Origin: Pseudomonadota bacterium
GTDB lineage: Bacteria; Pseudomonadota; Alphaproteobacteria; Rhodospirillales; Magnetospirillaceae
Direction of reading: 5' to 3'
Length of the DNA: 64,000 nucleotides
Assembly (NCBI GenBank): GCA_021793155.1
Contig: JAJYTF010000003.1
Location: 186,001-250,000, forward strand
The notes below the pieces were generated by a model, which worked only from the letters and a program-made list of their open reading frames with translations, was not told the DNA's origin and did not search any database. A program made the position numbers and the translations under genes. Positions 1 to 8,937 of the stretch are shown piece by piece (positions within the stretch are counted from its first letter, which is position 1; each line of letters begins with the position of its first letter).

Positions 1-17
1 CGAGAAGGAGTATCGCC

Positions 18-428
18 ATGCGTTCCCCCTCCTTGTTTGCCCTGGCTCTTTTTTCCGCCGTGTCGCTGCCGGCGCTGGCCGCCGACGTCGGCAAGGCTCC
101 ACCCCCCGCCCCCTACCAGGCGGTCTCGAAACTGGTGGCGCTGCCCAACTTCCTGCCCGGCATCGGGACCCTCTACGTCGCCCCCAAGACCCTGCCGGCC
201 GGTCCCTTCCTGGCCTATGACCGGTCCGGAAAACTGGTCAGCACGATCTACATGGTGCCGCTGGACGACCTCGACGCCCACAAGCCGTTCACCGACCTCA
301 AGACCTCGGGCCATCCGGTCGACCATGTCGATCTGGTGTTCAATCCCGGGCACCCGGGCGTCGAGAAGCCGCATTACCACATCATCTTGTGGCACGTGCC
401 GGTATCGGAAGCGGCCAGCCTGAAATGA
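18..428 (+). CDS. Secreted His-rich protein, possible TTHB210/DUF5602-like domain
   Basis: A 136-residue protein with a clean Sec signal peptide (hydrophobic stretch, cleavage after ALA-A near residue 21), preceded by an AGAAGGAG ribosome site seven bases before the ATG. The mature part ends in a run of histidines (HPVDHVDLVF, then PHYHIILWH), which looks like a metal-binding surface. The pattern (FLPGIGTLYV, a YDRSGKLV turn, MVPLDDL, then PHYH) resembles the small secreted family I recall as TTHB210-like/DUF5602; this assignment is from memory and weak. Its TGA overlaps the ATG of the cupredoxin gene, so the two are translationally coupled and probably act together in the periplasm. No enzymatic function can be assigned. 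Confidence 0.7.
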   Translation: MRSPSLFALALFSAVSLPALAADVGKAPPPAPYQAVSKLVALPNFLPGIGTLYVAPKTLPAGPFLAYDRSGKLVSTIYMVPLDDLDAHKPFTDLKTSGHPVDHVDLVFNPGHPGVEKPHYHIILWHVPVSEAASLK

Positions 429-982
429 TGCTGGGGCGTCGCTCGTTCGTTGCGGGAACTCTCGCTGTCGCCGCCGGCCTGGCTCTACCCAGCCGCGCGG
501 TGACGGCCGGCGTCACCATCCGCATGATGAGCACGCCGGACGGCTCGGCGGTGTGGTTCAACCCGGTCGGCCTGTGGCTGCCACCGGCAACGACGGTCGT
601 CTGGCGCAATGGCGCCGAGCAGGCCAACACCCACACGACCACCGCCTACCACCCGGCCAACGGCCGCCATTCCTTGCGCATCCCCGAGGCCGCCATACCG
701 TGGGATTCAGGCTATCTGCTGCCGGGGCACAGCTTCGCCACGACGCTGACCGTCGAGGGGGTATACGACTATTTTTGCCGGCCACACGAAATGGCCGGCA
801 TGGTCGGACGCATCGTGGTGGGGCGGCCAGGCGGCCCCGGGGCGAGGCCCTTCGACTGGTTCACCGCCACTCACCCCGACTGGTTGCCGGTGCCATTGGC
901 GGCACAACGCGCCTTTCCGCCGGTGGAACGCATCCTGCGCGATAAAGTCGTTCGCCCGGACTCCGGCCGGCAGGTCCGATGA
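425..982 (+). CDS. Tat-exported cupredoxin-like (plastocyanin/azurin fold) protein
   Basis: A 185-residue protein. I start it at the ATG that overlaps the upstream stop (ATGA) rather than at the upstream ATG at 389, because the sequence then opens with a twin-arginine type signal (GRRSFVAG followed by a hydrophobic stretch ending near SRAVTAG). The body has the type 1 copper ligand pattern: a histidine in the NTHTTT segment and, near the C-terminal strand, FCRPHEMAGM, which gives Cys, His and Met ligands in the order C-x2-H-x4-M. Export by Tat fits a cofactor-loaded or folded copper protein. It probably shuttles electrons or handles copper in the periplasm with the coupled upstream gene. The C-terminal 45 residues after the copper loop are an extension without a recognisable domain. 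Confidence 0.8.
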   Translation: MMLGRRSFVAGTLAVAAGLALPSRAVTAGVTIRMMSTPDGSAVWFNPVGLWLPPATTVVWRNGAEQANTHTTTAYHPANGRHSLRIPEAAIPWDSGYLLPGHSFATTLTVEGVYDYFCRPHEMAGMVGRIVVGRPGGPGARPFDWFTATHPDWLPVPLAAQRAFPPVERILRDKVVRPDSGRQVR

Positions 983-1110
983 AAAAGGGCCGACGGTCGG
1001 CGCGCGGAGCGGGTTTCGGAATGCGGAGGCAGCGCCGCTTGACCAGGCTCAAAGCCGCCCGCCGGCCTGCGGGTTTATTTCCGTAGGCGGTACTACAGCG
1101 GAGAGTCGCC

Positions 1111-1185
1111 ATGACCGAGAATGCCTTCGATCCGTCAGATCACCAGTCGGGGCAGGGCGTCTGCCCGGGGATTGGCGGAAGATGA
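1111..1185 (+). CDS. Possible 24-residue small ORF coupled to the cytochrome gene
   Basis: An ATG with a plausible ribosome site (CGGAGAG, about six bases upstream) opens a 24-codon frame whose TGA overlaps the ATG of the next gene (ATGA). The product (starting MTENAFDPSD, with one Cys) has no signal peptide or known motif. It could be a real small protein, a translational-coupling leader, or the remnant of an older gene. Only the ribosome site and the exact overlap support it. Confidence 0.3.
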   Translation: MTENAFDPSDHQSGQGVCPGIGGR

Positions 1186-1643
1186 GGAACCGACTGGCCC
1201 TTGCCGCCATTGCCCTGTGGGTCCTGACGCTCGCTGCGGCGGCCATCGTCTTCATCCGCGGCAACACCGTGCCCAGCCCCGATGGCCGCACCACGGTCCT
1301 GGTGCAACCCGGCGAGCGGGAGTTCGTGCTCGACGAGATGAGAAGCCTGCTGGTCGCCGTCCGCGACATCGAAGACGGCATCATTCGCGACGACAAGGCC
1401 AAGGTGGCGGCAGCGGCTCGCACCGTGGGCATGGCGGCCGCACACGACGCGGCGCCGGCCCTGATGGCCAAGCTGCCGCTGGACTTCAAGGGCCTCGCCC
1501 TGCCGCTGCACCGGGGCTTCGACGAACTGGCGGCCGCGGCGGAGCACGGCGAACCGGCACCCGCGCTGACCGCCAGGCTGACCGGGCAACTGGACCGCTG
1601 CGTCGCCTGCCATGCGGCGTACCGCCTGGGGGTGTCGCAGTGA
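1182..1643 (+). CDS. Membrane-anchored or secreted cytochrome c'-like monohaem protein
   Basis: A 153-residue protein with an N-terminal hydrophobic segment (residues 5-25, signal peptide or anchor) and a single haem-attachment motif CVACH nine residues before the end, followed by AYRLGVSQ. A C-terminal CxxCH after a mostly helical body is the arrangement of the cytochrome c'/c-556 family, although the protein is diverged. Haem would be attached in the periplasm. It lies downstream of the cupredoxin gene after a 130-bp gap and may belong to the same redox group. It could alternatively be an orphan c-type cytochrome of another helical class. Confidence 0.7.
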   Translation: MRNRLALAAIALWVLTLAAAAIVFIRGNTVPSPDGRTTVLVQPGEREFVLDEMRSLLVAVRDIEDGIIRDDKAKVAAAARTVGMAAAHDAAPALMAKLPLDFKGLALPLHRGFDELAAAAEHGEPAPALTARLTGQLDRCVACHAAYRLGVSQ

Positions 1644-1794
1644 CGGGACTTGACCGGCGATAGAGCTCGTACCAAGCTTCTCTTCAACAAAGACGGCAGG
1701 AGCGGCGGCGGTGAATCGCGCCGATGTTTCCGCCCGTCTCACTTGAGAAAAAGGCCGCCACTGACATTGAGACGGCAGCCGGGGGAGAGGCACG

Positions 1795-3048
1795 ATGCTG
1801 AGGAAAAGTCTTGGCGCATTGTGCGCCGTTCTTATGTGTTTTTCCGGTCTGGCCAGCGCTGCCGAGGTGCCGAGTGAAATAAAAATCGGTACGCTGTACG
1901 CCTCTTCCGGCAACTATGCCGGTGTTTCCATGGCCCAGTATTCCGGCCTCAAAATCTGGGTCGATCAGAAGAACGCCGAGGGCGGGGTCTTCGTCAAACC
2001 TTTCAACAGGAAAATCCCCGTCCAGCTGGTTGCCTATGACGACCAGAGCAACACGGCGACCGCGGCGACGTTGTACAACCAGCTGATCACCCAGGACAAG
2101 GTGGACATCCTGGCGGCAGATTTCGGCTCGGTGCTGACCTCGGTGGCGGTGCCGATCGCCCGCGACCACCACATGCTGCTGATCGACCAGACCGGCTCGG
2201 GCGCCACCTTCTTCAGCAAGGACAACCCCTATATCGTGCTGACCTCGCTGCCCATGTCGAGCGTCTGGCCGAAGCACGTGACCGCCTTCCTGACCCGCGA
2301 GGGCCCAAAGCTGGGCATCAAGCGGGTAGCGCTGCTGTATGCCACCAACGATTTCAACGGCACCCAGGCGGCCGCCCTGCGCGATGCCATCAAGGCCACC
2401 AACGGAGCCGTCGAGCTGGTCTACGACAACGGTGTACCGACCAACACCACCAGCTACACGGTGACCATCAACACCATCGCGGCGACCGATCCCGACGCGG
2501 TGGTGGCGCTGGGCTACGTCAACAACGACATCGCCTTCCTGCGCAACCTGCAGGACAGCGGCACCCGGTTCAAATGGCTGTTCACCATCTATCCGGGGCT
2601 GGAAACCGAAGCCGTCGAGAAGAACGTCGGGGCCAAGGGCCTCGAGCACGTATTCACCTATCTGCCGTCCTCGGTGATGGCCTACAAGCCGGAATTCGGC
2701 CTGTCGCTCAGCGAATTCCGCGCCGCCTGGGATGCCCGCTTCCCCGACGGGAAGGTGGAGTTCGGCTTCAACTCGGTGGCCGGCTACACCACCGGGCTGG
2801 TGCTGGAAAAGGCCCTGGCCGCCACCGACAGCCTGGATCAACTGGCCCTGCGCAAGGCCATCGTCGGGCTGTCGGGCAAACTCAAGACGATCGACGGCAC
2901 CTTCGAACTGGACGAGGCGACCGGCGCGCAGATCGGCGAGACCCAGCCCCTGGGCCAGATCGAACTGGACGAGCACGGGCATCTGCGCTTCGTCACCGTC
3001 TACCCGCCCGAACTGGCCACCGGCAAACCCGTCTATCCGGCGCCCTGA
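1795..3048 (+). CDS. ABC transporter substrate-binding protein (Leu/Ile/Val or amide type)
   Basis: A 417-residue periplasmic binding protein of the Peripla_BP_6 type I fold. It has a signal peptide (to about SAAEVP, residue 25), an early KIGTLYASSGNYAG strand typical of LivK-like proteins, and a GGGV-like segment in the form AEGGVFV. A GGGGAGAGG-type ribosome site (GGGGGAGAGG) precedes the ATG. It captures the solute for the four downstream genes, with which it overlaps (ATGA). The ligand cannot be read from sequence; branched-chain amino acids, short amides, urea-like or aromatic compounds are all handled by this family. Confidence 0.9.
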   Translation: MLRKSLGALCAVLMCFSGLASAAEVPSEIKIGTLYASSGNYAGVSMAQYSGLKIWVDQKNAEGGVFVKPFNRKIPVQLVAYDDQSNTATAATLYNQLITQDKVDILAADFGSVLTSVAVPIARDHHMLLIDQTGSGATFFSKDNPYIVLTSLPMSSVWPKHVTAFLTREGPKLGIKRVALLYATNDFNGTQAAALRDAIKATNGAVELVYDNGVPTNTTSYTVTINTIAATDPDAVVALGYVNNDIAFLRNLQDSGTRFKWLFTIYPGLETEAVEKNVGAKGLEHVFTYLPSSVMAYKPEFGLSLSEFRAAWDARFPDGKVEFGFNSVAGYTTGLVLEKALAATDSLDQLALRKAIVGLSGKLKTIDGTFELDEATGAQIGETQPLGQIELDEHGHLRFVTVYPPELATGKPVYPAP

Positions 3049-3923
3049 TGCTGGCCTATTCGCTGCTGGCCGGCGTCATCTTTGGGCTTTATTTCAGCCT
3101 GGTCGGCATGGGGCTCAATCTGGTCTTCGGCGTCATGCGCATCGTCAACCTGGCGCATGGCGATGTGCTGATGCTGGGCGCATTCGCCGCCTTCTGGCTG
3201 TTCAGCCTGCTCGGCCTGCATCCCCTTGTCGCCGCGCCCATCGTCTTCGCGGCGGCCGTCGCCATCGGCTGGCCGCTGTATTTCCTGTTCGTGCCGCGTC
3301 TGCTGCGGGCCAGGGATCCCGAGATGCTGTCGATCATCTTTTTCTTCGGCATGGCACAGGTGGTGGTGGCCCTGGCCACCATCGCCTTCGGCACCAGCGA
3401 GCGGTCCATTCCCGGGCGGGTGCTGGGCAATGGACCGATGCACATCCTCGGCCAAAGCTATCCGACCGCCTGGGTGGTCAGCGGCGCCGTCAGCGCCGTC
3501 ACGGTGGCGCTGGTCACGCTCTATCTCTACCGCACGCGGCTTGGCACGACGACGCGGGCCGTCATGGTGCATCGTGAGGAGGCGCTGGCCACCGGCATCG
3601 ATGTGCACCGGGTTTCCGCGATCGCCTTCGGCATCGGCCTGGGCCTGGCCGCCGTCGCCGGGGTGTTCGCCCCCTTCATGCTGGGCAGCGTGCGGCCCGC
3701 CATGGGCGCCGATATCAACATCACCTCCTTCGCCGTGATCGTCATCGGGTCGCTGGGGAATCCCCTGGGCACGGTGCTGGGCGGCATCGTCTACGGCATC
3801 GCGCTGATGGTCATGCAAAGCTATTTCAGTTCCTGGGCAAATCTGCTGCCCTATCTGCTGCTGATCGGCATCCTGCTGATCCGCCCCACCGGCCTTTTGG
3901 GCCGGACGCTGCGCCATGCGTAG
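3048..3923 (+). CDS. livH: ABC transporter permease, LivH type
   Basis: A 291-residue inner-membrane permease with about eight hydrophobic segments and the LivH-type N-terminus (LNLVFGVMRIVNLAHGD). The start at 3048 overlaps the stop of the binding-protein gene (ATGA); longer frames that begin further upstream run through that gene in another frame and are not real. The late segment with VIVIGSLGNPLGTVLGG is the conserved cytoplasmic loop of this family (BPD_transp_2). It forms the translocation pore with the next gene, whose start it overlaps by eight bases. Confidence 0.92.
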   Translation: MLAYSLLAGVIFGLYFSLVGMGLNLVFGVMRIVNLAHGDVLMLGAFAAFWLFSLLGLHPLVAAPIVFAAAVAIGWPLYFLFVPRLLRARDPEMLSIIFFFGMAQVVVALATIAFGTSERSIPGRVLGNGPMHILGQSYPTAWVVSGAVSAVTVALVTLYLYRTRLGTTTRAVMVHREEALATGIDVHRVSAIAFGIGLGLAAVAGVFAPFMLGSVRPAMGADINITSFAVIVIGSLGNPLGTVLGGIVYGIALMVMQSYFSSWANLLPYLLLIGILLIRPTGLLGRTLRHA

Positions 3924-4824
3924 CGCCCTCGTGACGGTGGCGGCGGTGGTCGCCGCCGCGGCGCTGCTGCCCCTGGTCTACGCGAACCAGTTGCTGCTGT
4001 TCAATTTCGTGGTGTTCCTCACCCTGGCCCAGGGGGTCAACATCATTTACGGCTTCACCGGCTATCTGCCGTTCGGCTATGTCGGGTTCTTCGGCGCCGG
4101 CGCCTATGGGTTTTCACTGGCGGTGATGCATCTGCACCTGGCGCCGCTGCCGGCGCTGGCCTGCGCCGCCGCCGCCGCCGTGCTGCTGGGCCTGCTGCTG
4201 ACGCCGCTGCTGCGTCTGTCCGGCGCCTATTTCGCCATCGCCAACCTGGCCGCCTCGCAGGCCATGTTCCAGATCATCTCCAACCCCAACCTGACCGACA
4301 TCACCAAGGGCCCCTACGGCATCTCCCTCTCGGGAGTGTTCAGCCCCAATCTCAGCTATGGTGTGGCCGTCGCCATCCTGGCGGCTACCCTGGGGGTGAT
4401 GGTCTTCCTGCGCCATTCGCGCTTCGGCCTGGCCCTGCAGGCGATCCGCGAGGATCCGGTGACCGCCGGCATGGCCGGGATCGACGTGGTCCGGGGACGG
4501 ACCCTCGCCTGGCTGCTGTCGGCCGTTGCCGCCGGATCGATCGGCGGGGTGTTCGCCTGGTACGTCTCGGTGTTCTACCCGGAAACGGTGTTCAGCCCGG
4601 AATTCAGCATCTTTGCCATCGTCTTCGCCCTGTTCGGCGGCATCGCCACGATCACCGGGCCGATCCTCGGCGTGGTGATCCTGTATGGCATCTACAACGG
4701 CATCGGCATCTCGGCGCCCCAGTATTTTCAGCTGATCTACGGCGTGCTGATCATGGTCCTGGTACTGTTCCTGCCCAACGGCATCGTCTCGCTGTTCAAG
4801 CGCTGGGGGATCGATGTCCCCTGA
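3916..4824 (+). CDS. livM: ABC transporter permease, LivM type
   Basis: A 302-residue polytopic membrane protein, second permease of the importer. The GFTGYLPFGYVGFFGAGAYG segment and the later LQAIREDPVTAGMAGID loop are characteristic of LivM. It overlaps livH upstream and livG downstream by about ten bases, showing tight translational coupling. The length is slightly short for the family but no conserved segment is missing. Confidence 0.92.
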   Translation: MRSALVTVAAVVAAAALLPLVYANQLLLFNFVVFLTLAQGVNIIYGFTGYLPFGYVGFFGAGAYGFSLAVMHLHLAPLPALACAAAAAVLLGLLLTPLLRLSGAYFAIANLAASQAMFQIISNPNLTDITKGPYGISLSGVFSPNLSYGVAVAILAATLGVMVFLRHSRFGLALQAIREDPVTAGMAGIDVVRGRTLAWLLSAVAAGSIGGVFAWYVSVFYPETVFSPEFSIFAIVFALFGGIATITGPILGVVILYGIYNGIGISAPQYFQLIYGVLIMVLVLFLPNGIVSLFKRWGIDVP

Positions 4825-5539
4825 ACCCCTTCTGCAGGTCGCCGGGCTGGTCAAATCATTCGGCGGGTTCGTCGTCCTCGACGGCCTGAATTTCCACGTC
4901 ATGCCGGGCGAGATCCTGGGCCTGGTCGGGCCCAACGGCTCGGGCAAGACCACCTGCATCAATGTCATCACCGGACTGTACAAGCCTCAGGCCGGCAGCA
5001 TCACCTATCGCGGCAGGGAAGTGGGCGGCCTGCCCTCGCACCGTCTGGTCCATCTCGGCATCAACCGCACCTTCCAGGTCCCCAAGCCGTTCTTGCCGCT
5101 GACCGTCCGGCAGAATGTCGAGGTGGCCGTCGCCTATGGCCGGCCGGACGGCGGAGCGGTGGATATCGACGCGCTGCTCGCCTCGGTCGGGCTGGACGGC
5201 CATGGCGGCAAGCCGGCCGCCGCGCTCAACAGCATCCAGCAGAAGATGCTCGACCTGGCCCGCGCCCTGGCCACCGGTCCCAGGCTGCTGTGCGTCGACG
5301 AATTGGCCGCCGGACTCAACCCCGGTGAGCTGGATAGTGTGGCGCAGAGGCTTCGCGAACTGGCCCGCGGCGGCATGGGCCTGCTGGTGGTCGAGCATTT
5401 GATGGGCTTCATCGACCAGGTCACCGACCGGGTCATCGTGCTCAATGCCGGCCGCGAGATCTTCGAGGGCGTGCTGGCCGAGGCCGTGCGCGACCGGCAG
5501 GTGGTCGATGTGTTCCTGGGGACCGACCATGACGACTGA
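4814..5539 (+). CDS. livG: ABC transporter ATPase, LivG type
   Basis: A 241-residue ATP-binding subunit. Walker A is GPNGSGKTT (about residue 40) and Walker B ends in CVDE with the catalytic Glu (about residue 162). The ABC signature is unusual: where LSGGQ or LSHGEQ is expected the protein has LNSIQQ. The rest of the helical domain is normal (KMLDLARALATGPRLL). It pairs with LivF, which has a canonical signature, so the dimer may have one degenerate ATP site. It overlaps livM and livF. Confidence 0.92.
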   Translation: MSPEPLLQVAGLVKSFGGFVVLDGLNFHVMPGEILGLVGPNGSGKTTCINVITGLYKPQAGSITYRGREVGGLPSHRLVHLGINRTFQVPKPFLPLTVRQNVEVAVAYGRPDGGAVDIDALLASVGLDGHGGKPAAALNSIQQKMLDLARALATGPRLLCVDELAAGLNPGELDSVAQRLRELARGGMGLLVVEHLMGFIDQVTDRVIVLNAGREIFEGVLAEAVRDRQVVDVFLGTDHDD

Positions 5540-6239
5540 GCTGCTGCACGCTGCCGGCCTGGAAGCCGGGTATGGCCGCGTCCAGGTGCTCTGGGGCGCC
5601 GGGTTGACGGTGGGCGACGGCGAGACGGTGGTCCTCCTGGGGCCCAACGGCGCCGGCAAGACCACCCTGCTGAAGGTGATCATGGGACTGATCCCAGCCT
5701 GGCAGGGCGAGGTGCGTTTCGCCGGGCGCGACGTCACCCCCCTGCGCACCGATCACCGGGTGCGTGCCGGTATTGCCTACATGTCGGAGATCGGGTGCTT
5801 TCCAGGCATGACCGTCGACGAGAACATCCGCATCGGCGGGCAGTTCATCGCCTCGGCGCGATTGAAAGCGCGCATGAGCGAACTCTACGCCCTCTTCCCG
5901 GCCATCGCCGAACGGCGCGACACCCTGGCCGGAAGCCTGTCGGGCGGCCAGCGCAAGATGCTTGGGATCGCCAAGGCGCTGGCCAGCCAGCCCAGACTAC
6001 TGGTCATGGACGAACCGTCCGCCGGACTGTCACCGCGCCTGGTGAGGGAGGTGATCCAGGTGTTGGGCCAGTTGGGCACTCAGGGAGTGTCGCTGCTGAT
6101 CGCCGAGCAGAATGTCAATTTCCTCAAGCTGGCCGACCGTGTCTACACCCTGGATGGCGGCCGCATCGGCTTTGAAGGCTCGGTGGCCGCCATGCACGAG
6201 GACGACGCCCTGAGCCGGGCCTATTTCGGGCTGAAATAG
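5529..6239 (+). CDS. livF: ABC transporter ATPase, LivF type
   Basis: A 236-residue ATPase. I start it at the ATG at 5529 (MTTELLHAAG), overlapping the end of livG by 11 bases; the longer upstream frame is a shadow of livG. Walker A GPNGAGKTT, signature LSGGQRKML and Walker B VMDEPSAGLSP are all canonical. It is the last gene of the five-gene importer. Its final codons lie inside a 20-bp perfect inverted repeat that probably ends transcription. Confidence 0.92.
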   Translation: MTTELLHAAGLEAGYGRVQVLWGAGLTVGDGETVVLLGPNGAGKTTLLKVIMGLIPAWQGEVRFAGRDVTPLRTDHRVRAGIAYMSEIGCFPGMTVDENIRIGGQFIASARLKARMSELYALFPAIAERRDTLAGSLSGGQRKMLGIAKALASQPRLLVMDEPSAGLSPRLVREVIQVLGQLGTQGVSLLIAEQNVNFLKLADRVYTLDGGRIGFEGSVAAMHEDDALSRAYFGLK

Positions 6240-6256
6240 GCCCGGCTCAGGGCGTC
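6204..6256. terminator. 20-bp perfect inverted repeat at the livF 3' end, bidirectional terminator candidate
   Basis: Two 20-base arms (6204-6223 and 6237-6256) are perfectly complementary with a 13-base loop. The left arm codes for the last residues of LivF and the right arm runs into the gap before the convergent ene-reductase gene. There is no clear T-tract on either side, so it may work as a transcription barrier or an mRNA 3' end stabiliser. Confidence 0.7.
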
Positions 6257-6262
6257 GGAGGA

Positions 6263-7357
6263 TCAGGCGGGTTCGAGCGAGGGATAGTCGAGGTATCCCT
6301 TTTCGCCACCGCCGTACAGGGTGGCCGTGTCGAGCGGGGTCAGTGGAGCGCCGCGCCTGAGCCGCTCGACCAGATCGGGATTCGAGATGAACGGCCGGCC
6401 AAAGGCGATCAGGTCGGCGGTGTTGTCCCGCCTGGCGGCCAGCGCAAGCTCGCGCGTATAGCAGTTGTTGGCCATGTAGAGACCGTGAAAGCTCCGGCGC
6501 AGCCTGCCGAGGTCAAACCCCCCGGCAACCTCGCGCGTTTGTCCGGTGATGCCCTCGACGACGTGAATGTATGCGATGCCCAGGGCGTTCAACCGATCGA
6601 CCAGCAAGGCGTAAACGGGCTCGGGATTGCTGTCCACCAGGTCGTTGCGGTTGTTGACCGGCGAGATGCGGATGCCCACCCGTTCCGGCCCGGCCACCGC
6701 ACAGACCGCGGCCACCACCTCGAGCGGAAAACGCACGCGGTTTTCGATCGCCCCGCCATAGGCGTCGGTGCGCCGGTTGGCCCCGTCCTTCAGGAACTGC
6801 TCCAGCAGATACCCGTTGGCGGCATGTACCTCGACCCCGTCGAAACCCGCCGCCAGGGCATTTTCGGTGGCTCGGCGGTAATCGGCGACGATGCGCGGCA
6901 GCTCACCGATTTCCAGGGCGCGCGGCGTGACCGCGGGCTTCATGCCGTGCTCGGTGAAAGCCTCGACATCGGGACGCACCGCCGAAGGCGCCACCGGCAA
7001 GGCGCCGCCCGGCTGCAGATCGGGATGCGAGATCCGCCCGACGTGCCAAAGCTGCAGGAAGATGTGGCCGCCTTTGGCGTGGACGGCCCGCGTCACCGTC
7101 TGCCAGCCGGCGATCTGCCCGGGCGAATAGATGCCGGGGGTCCAGGCGTAGCCCTTGCCCTCGGGACTGATCTGCGAGGCTTCGCTGATGATCAGGCCGG
7201 CGCTGGCCCGTTGGGCATAATACTCGGCCGTCATCGGCCGCGGCACGTCGCCTTCGCCGGCCCGGCTGCGGGTCAGCGGCGCCATGACGATGCGGTTGCC
7301 CAGTTGATAGGGGCCAAGGCGAACCGGTGCGAACAGATCGGTTTCGGCGGGGGGCAT
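6263..7357 (-). CDS. Old yellow enzyme family alkene/nitro reductase (NemA-like)
   Basis: A 364-residue FMN-dependent TIM-barrel oxidoreductase. The N-terminal NRIVMAPLTRSRA segment, the HAANGYLLEQFLKDGANRRTD FMN/substrate region (about residue 180) and the late IAFGRPFISNPDLVERL segment are diagnostic of the NemA/OYE class. It reduces activated C=C bonds or nitro groups with NADPH in the cytoplasm. I use the ATG with GAAGGAG seven bases upstream; an earlier in-frame ATG (7402) lacks a ribosome site. The aldo/keto reductase lies just upstream on the same strand, so both may serve one electrophile-detoxifying transcript. Confidence 0.9.
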   Translation of the reverse strand: MPPAETDLFAPVRLGPYQLGNRIVMAPLTRSRAGEGDVPRPMTAEYYAQRASAGLIISEASQISPEGKGYAWTPGIYSPGQIAGWQTVTRAVHAKGGHIFLQLWHVGRISHPDLQPGGALPVAPSAVRPDVEAFTEHGMKPAVTPRALEIGELPRIVADYRRATENALAAGFDGVEVHAANGYLLEQFLKDGANRRTDAYGGAIENRVRFPLEVVAAVCAVAGPERVGIRISPVNNRNDLVDSNPEPVYALLVDRLNALGIAYIHVVEGITGQTREVAGGFDLGRLRRSFHGLYMANNCYTRELALAARRDNTADLIAFGRPFISNPDLVERLRRGAPLTPLDTATLYGGGEKGYLDYPSLEPA

Positions 7358-7421
7358 TGCGGGCTCCTTCAATGAGGTGCGAAGACGAATTAAGGGCGAC
7401 AAGGCGCGCGTGACCGGCGTC

Positions 7422-8405
<984 letters not shown>

Positions 8406-8650
8406 TGCGACCTCCTTGGGTGCCGTTCAGCCGGCAACCGGTTCACCGTCCTTACGTCCGTCCGTTTCCTGCGGGCGCAGGGCGATGGACCACGACTTGC
8501 CGTTCGGCGTCGTCGCCGATCGCTCCCGGACAAGCGACATTCGGCCCCGCTCGAGGACAGGTTAGCCGGATTTCCATCCAACCGGAAGGTGGGACGGCAT
8601 GATGGCGGCGGCTACCACAGCATGATCGTCGCCGCGATCGCCGTGGCCGG

Positions 8651-8905
8651 TCACGGCGGAAGCGGCAGGGGGTCGTAGCCGCCCATCCCTCGCCAGCCCC
8701 AGTTGGAGTCGGGAAATCCTCCGTCATAGAGGCCGTTATCCGACCCGAACATCATCCCCGGGAATCCGTCATCGAAGCCGAAGGGGGAAGCGAACGGCGA
8801 ACCGTCGTCGCCCGACATGCCGAAGTCCCCGCCGTCCATTCCCGCGCAGGCAGCCAGCAGCATTGCCGTCATCAGGGCAACAGTGGTGCGCATGAGCTTT
8901 TTCAT
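8651..8905 (-). CDS. Small Gly/Asp/Phe-rich lipoprotein
   Basis: An 84-residue protein with a lipoprotein signal: positively charged start MKKLMRTT, hydrophobic core and lipobox LLAAC at about residue 21. The mature part is low complexity (DGG, FGF, GGFPD, GMGG) with many Gly, Asp and aromatic residues and no recognisable domain. The ATG used has GAGGAGG upstream; the frame opens earlier but without a site. It follows the Spy-like gene by 32 bases and is probably co-transcribed with it, which hints at an envelope stress or metal-response role. Confidence 0.6.
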   Translation of the reverse strand: MKKLMRTTVALMTAMLLAACAGMDGGDFGMSGDDGSPFASPFGFDDGFPGMMFGSDNGLYDGGFPDSNWGWRGMGGYDPLPLPP

Positions 8906-8937
8906 TTCGACCTCCTCAGGCGCCAGGATGGGGAGCG

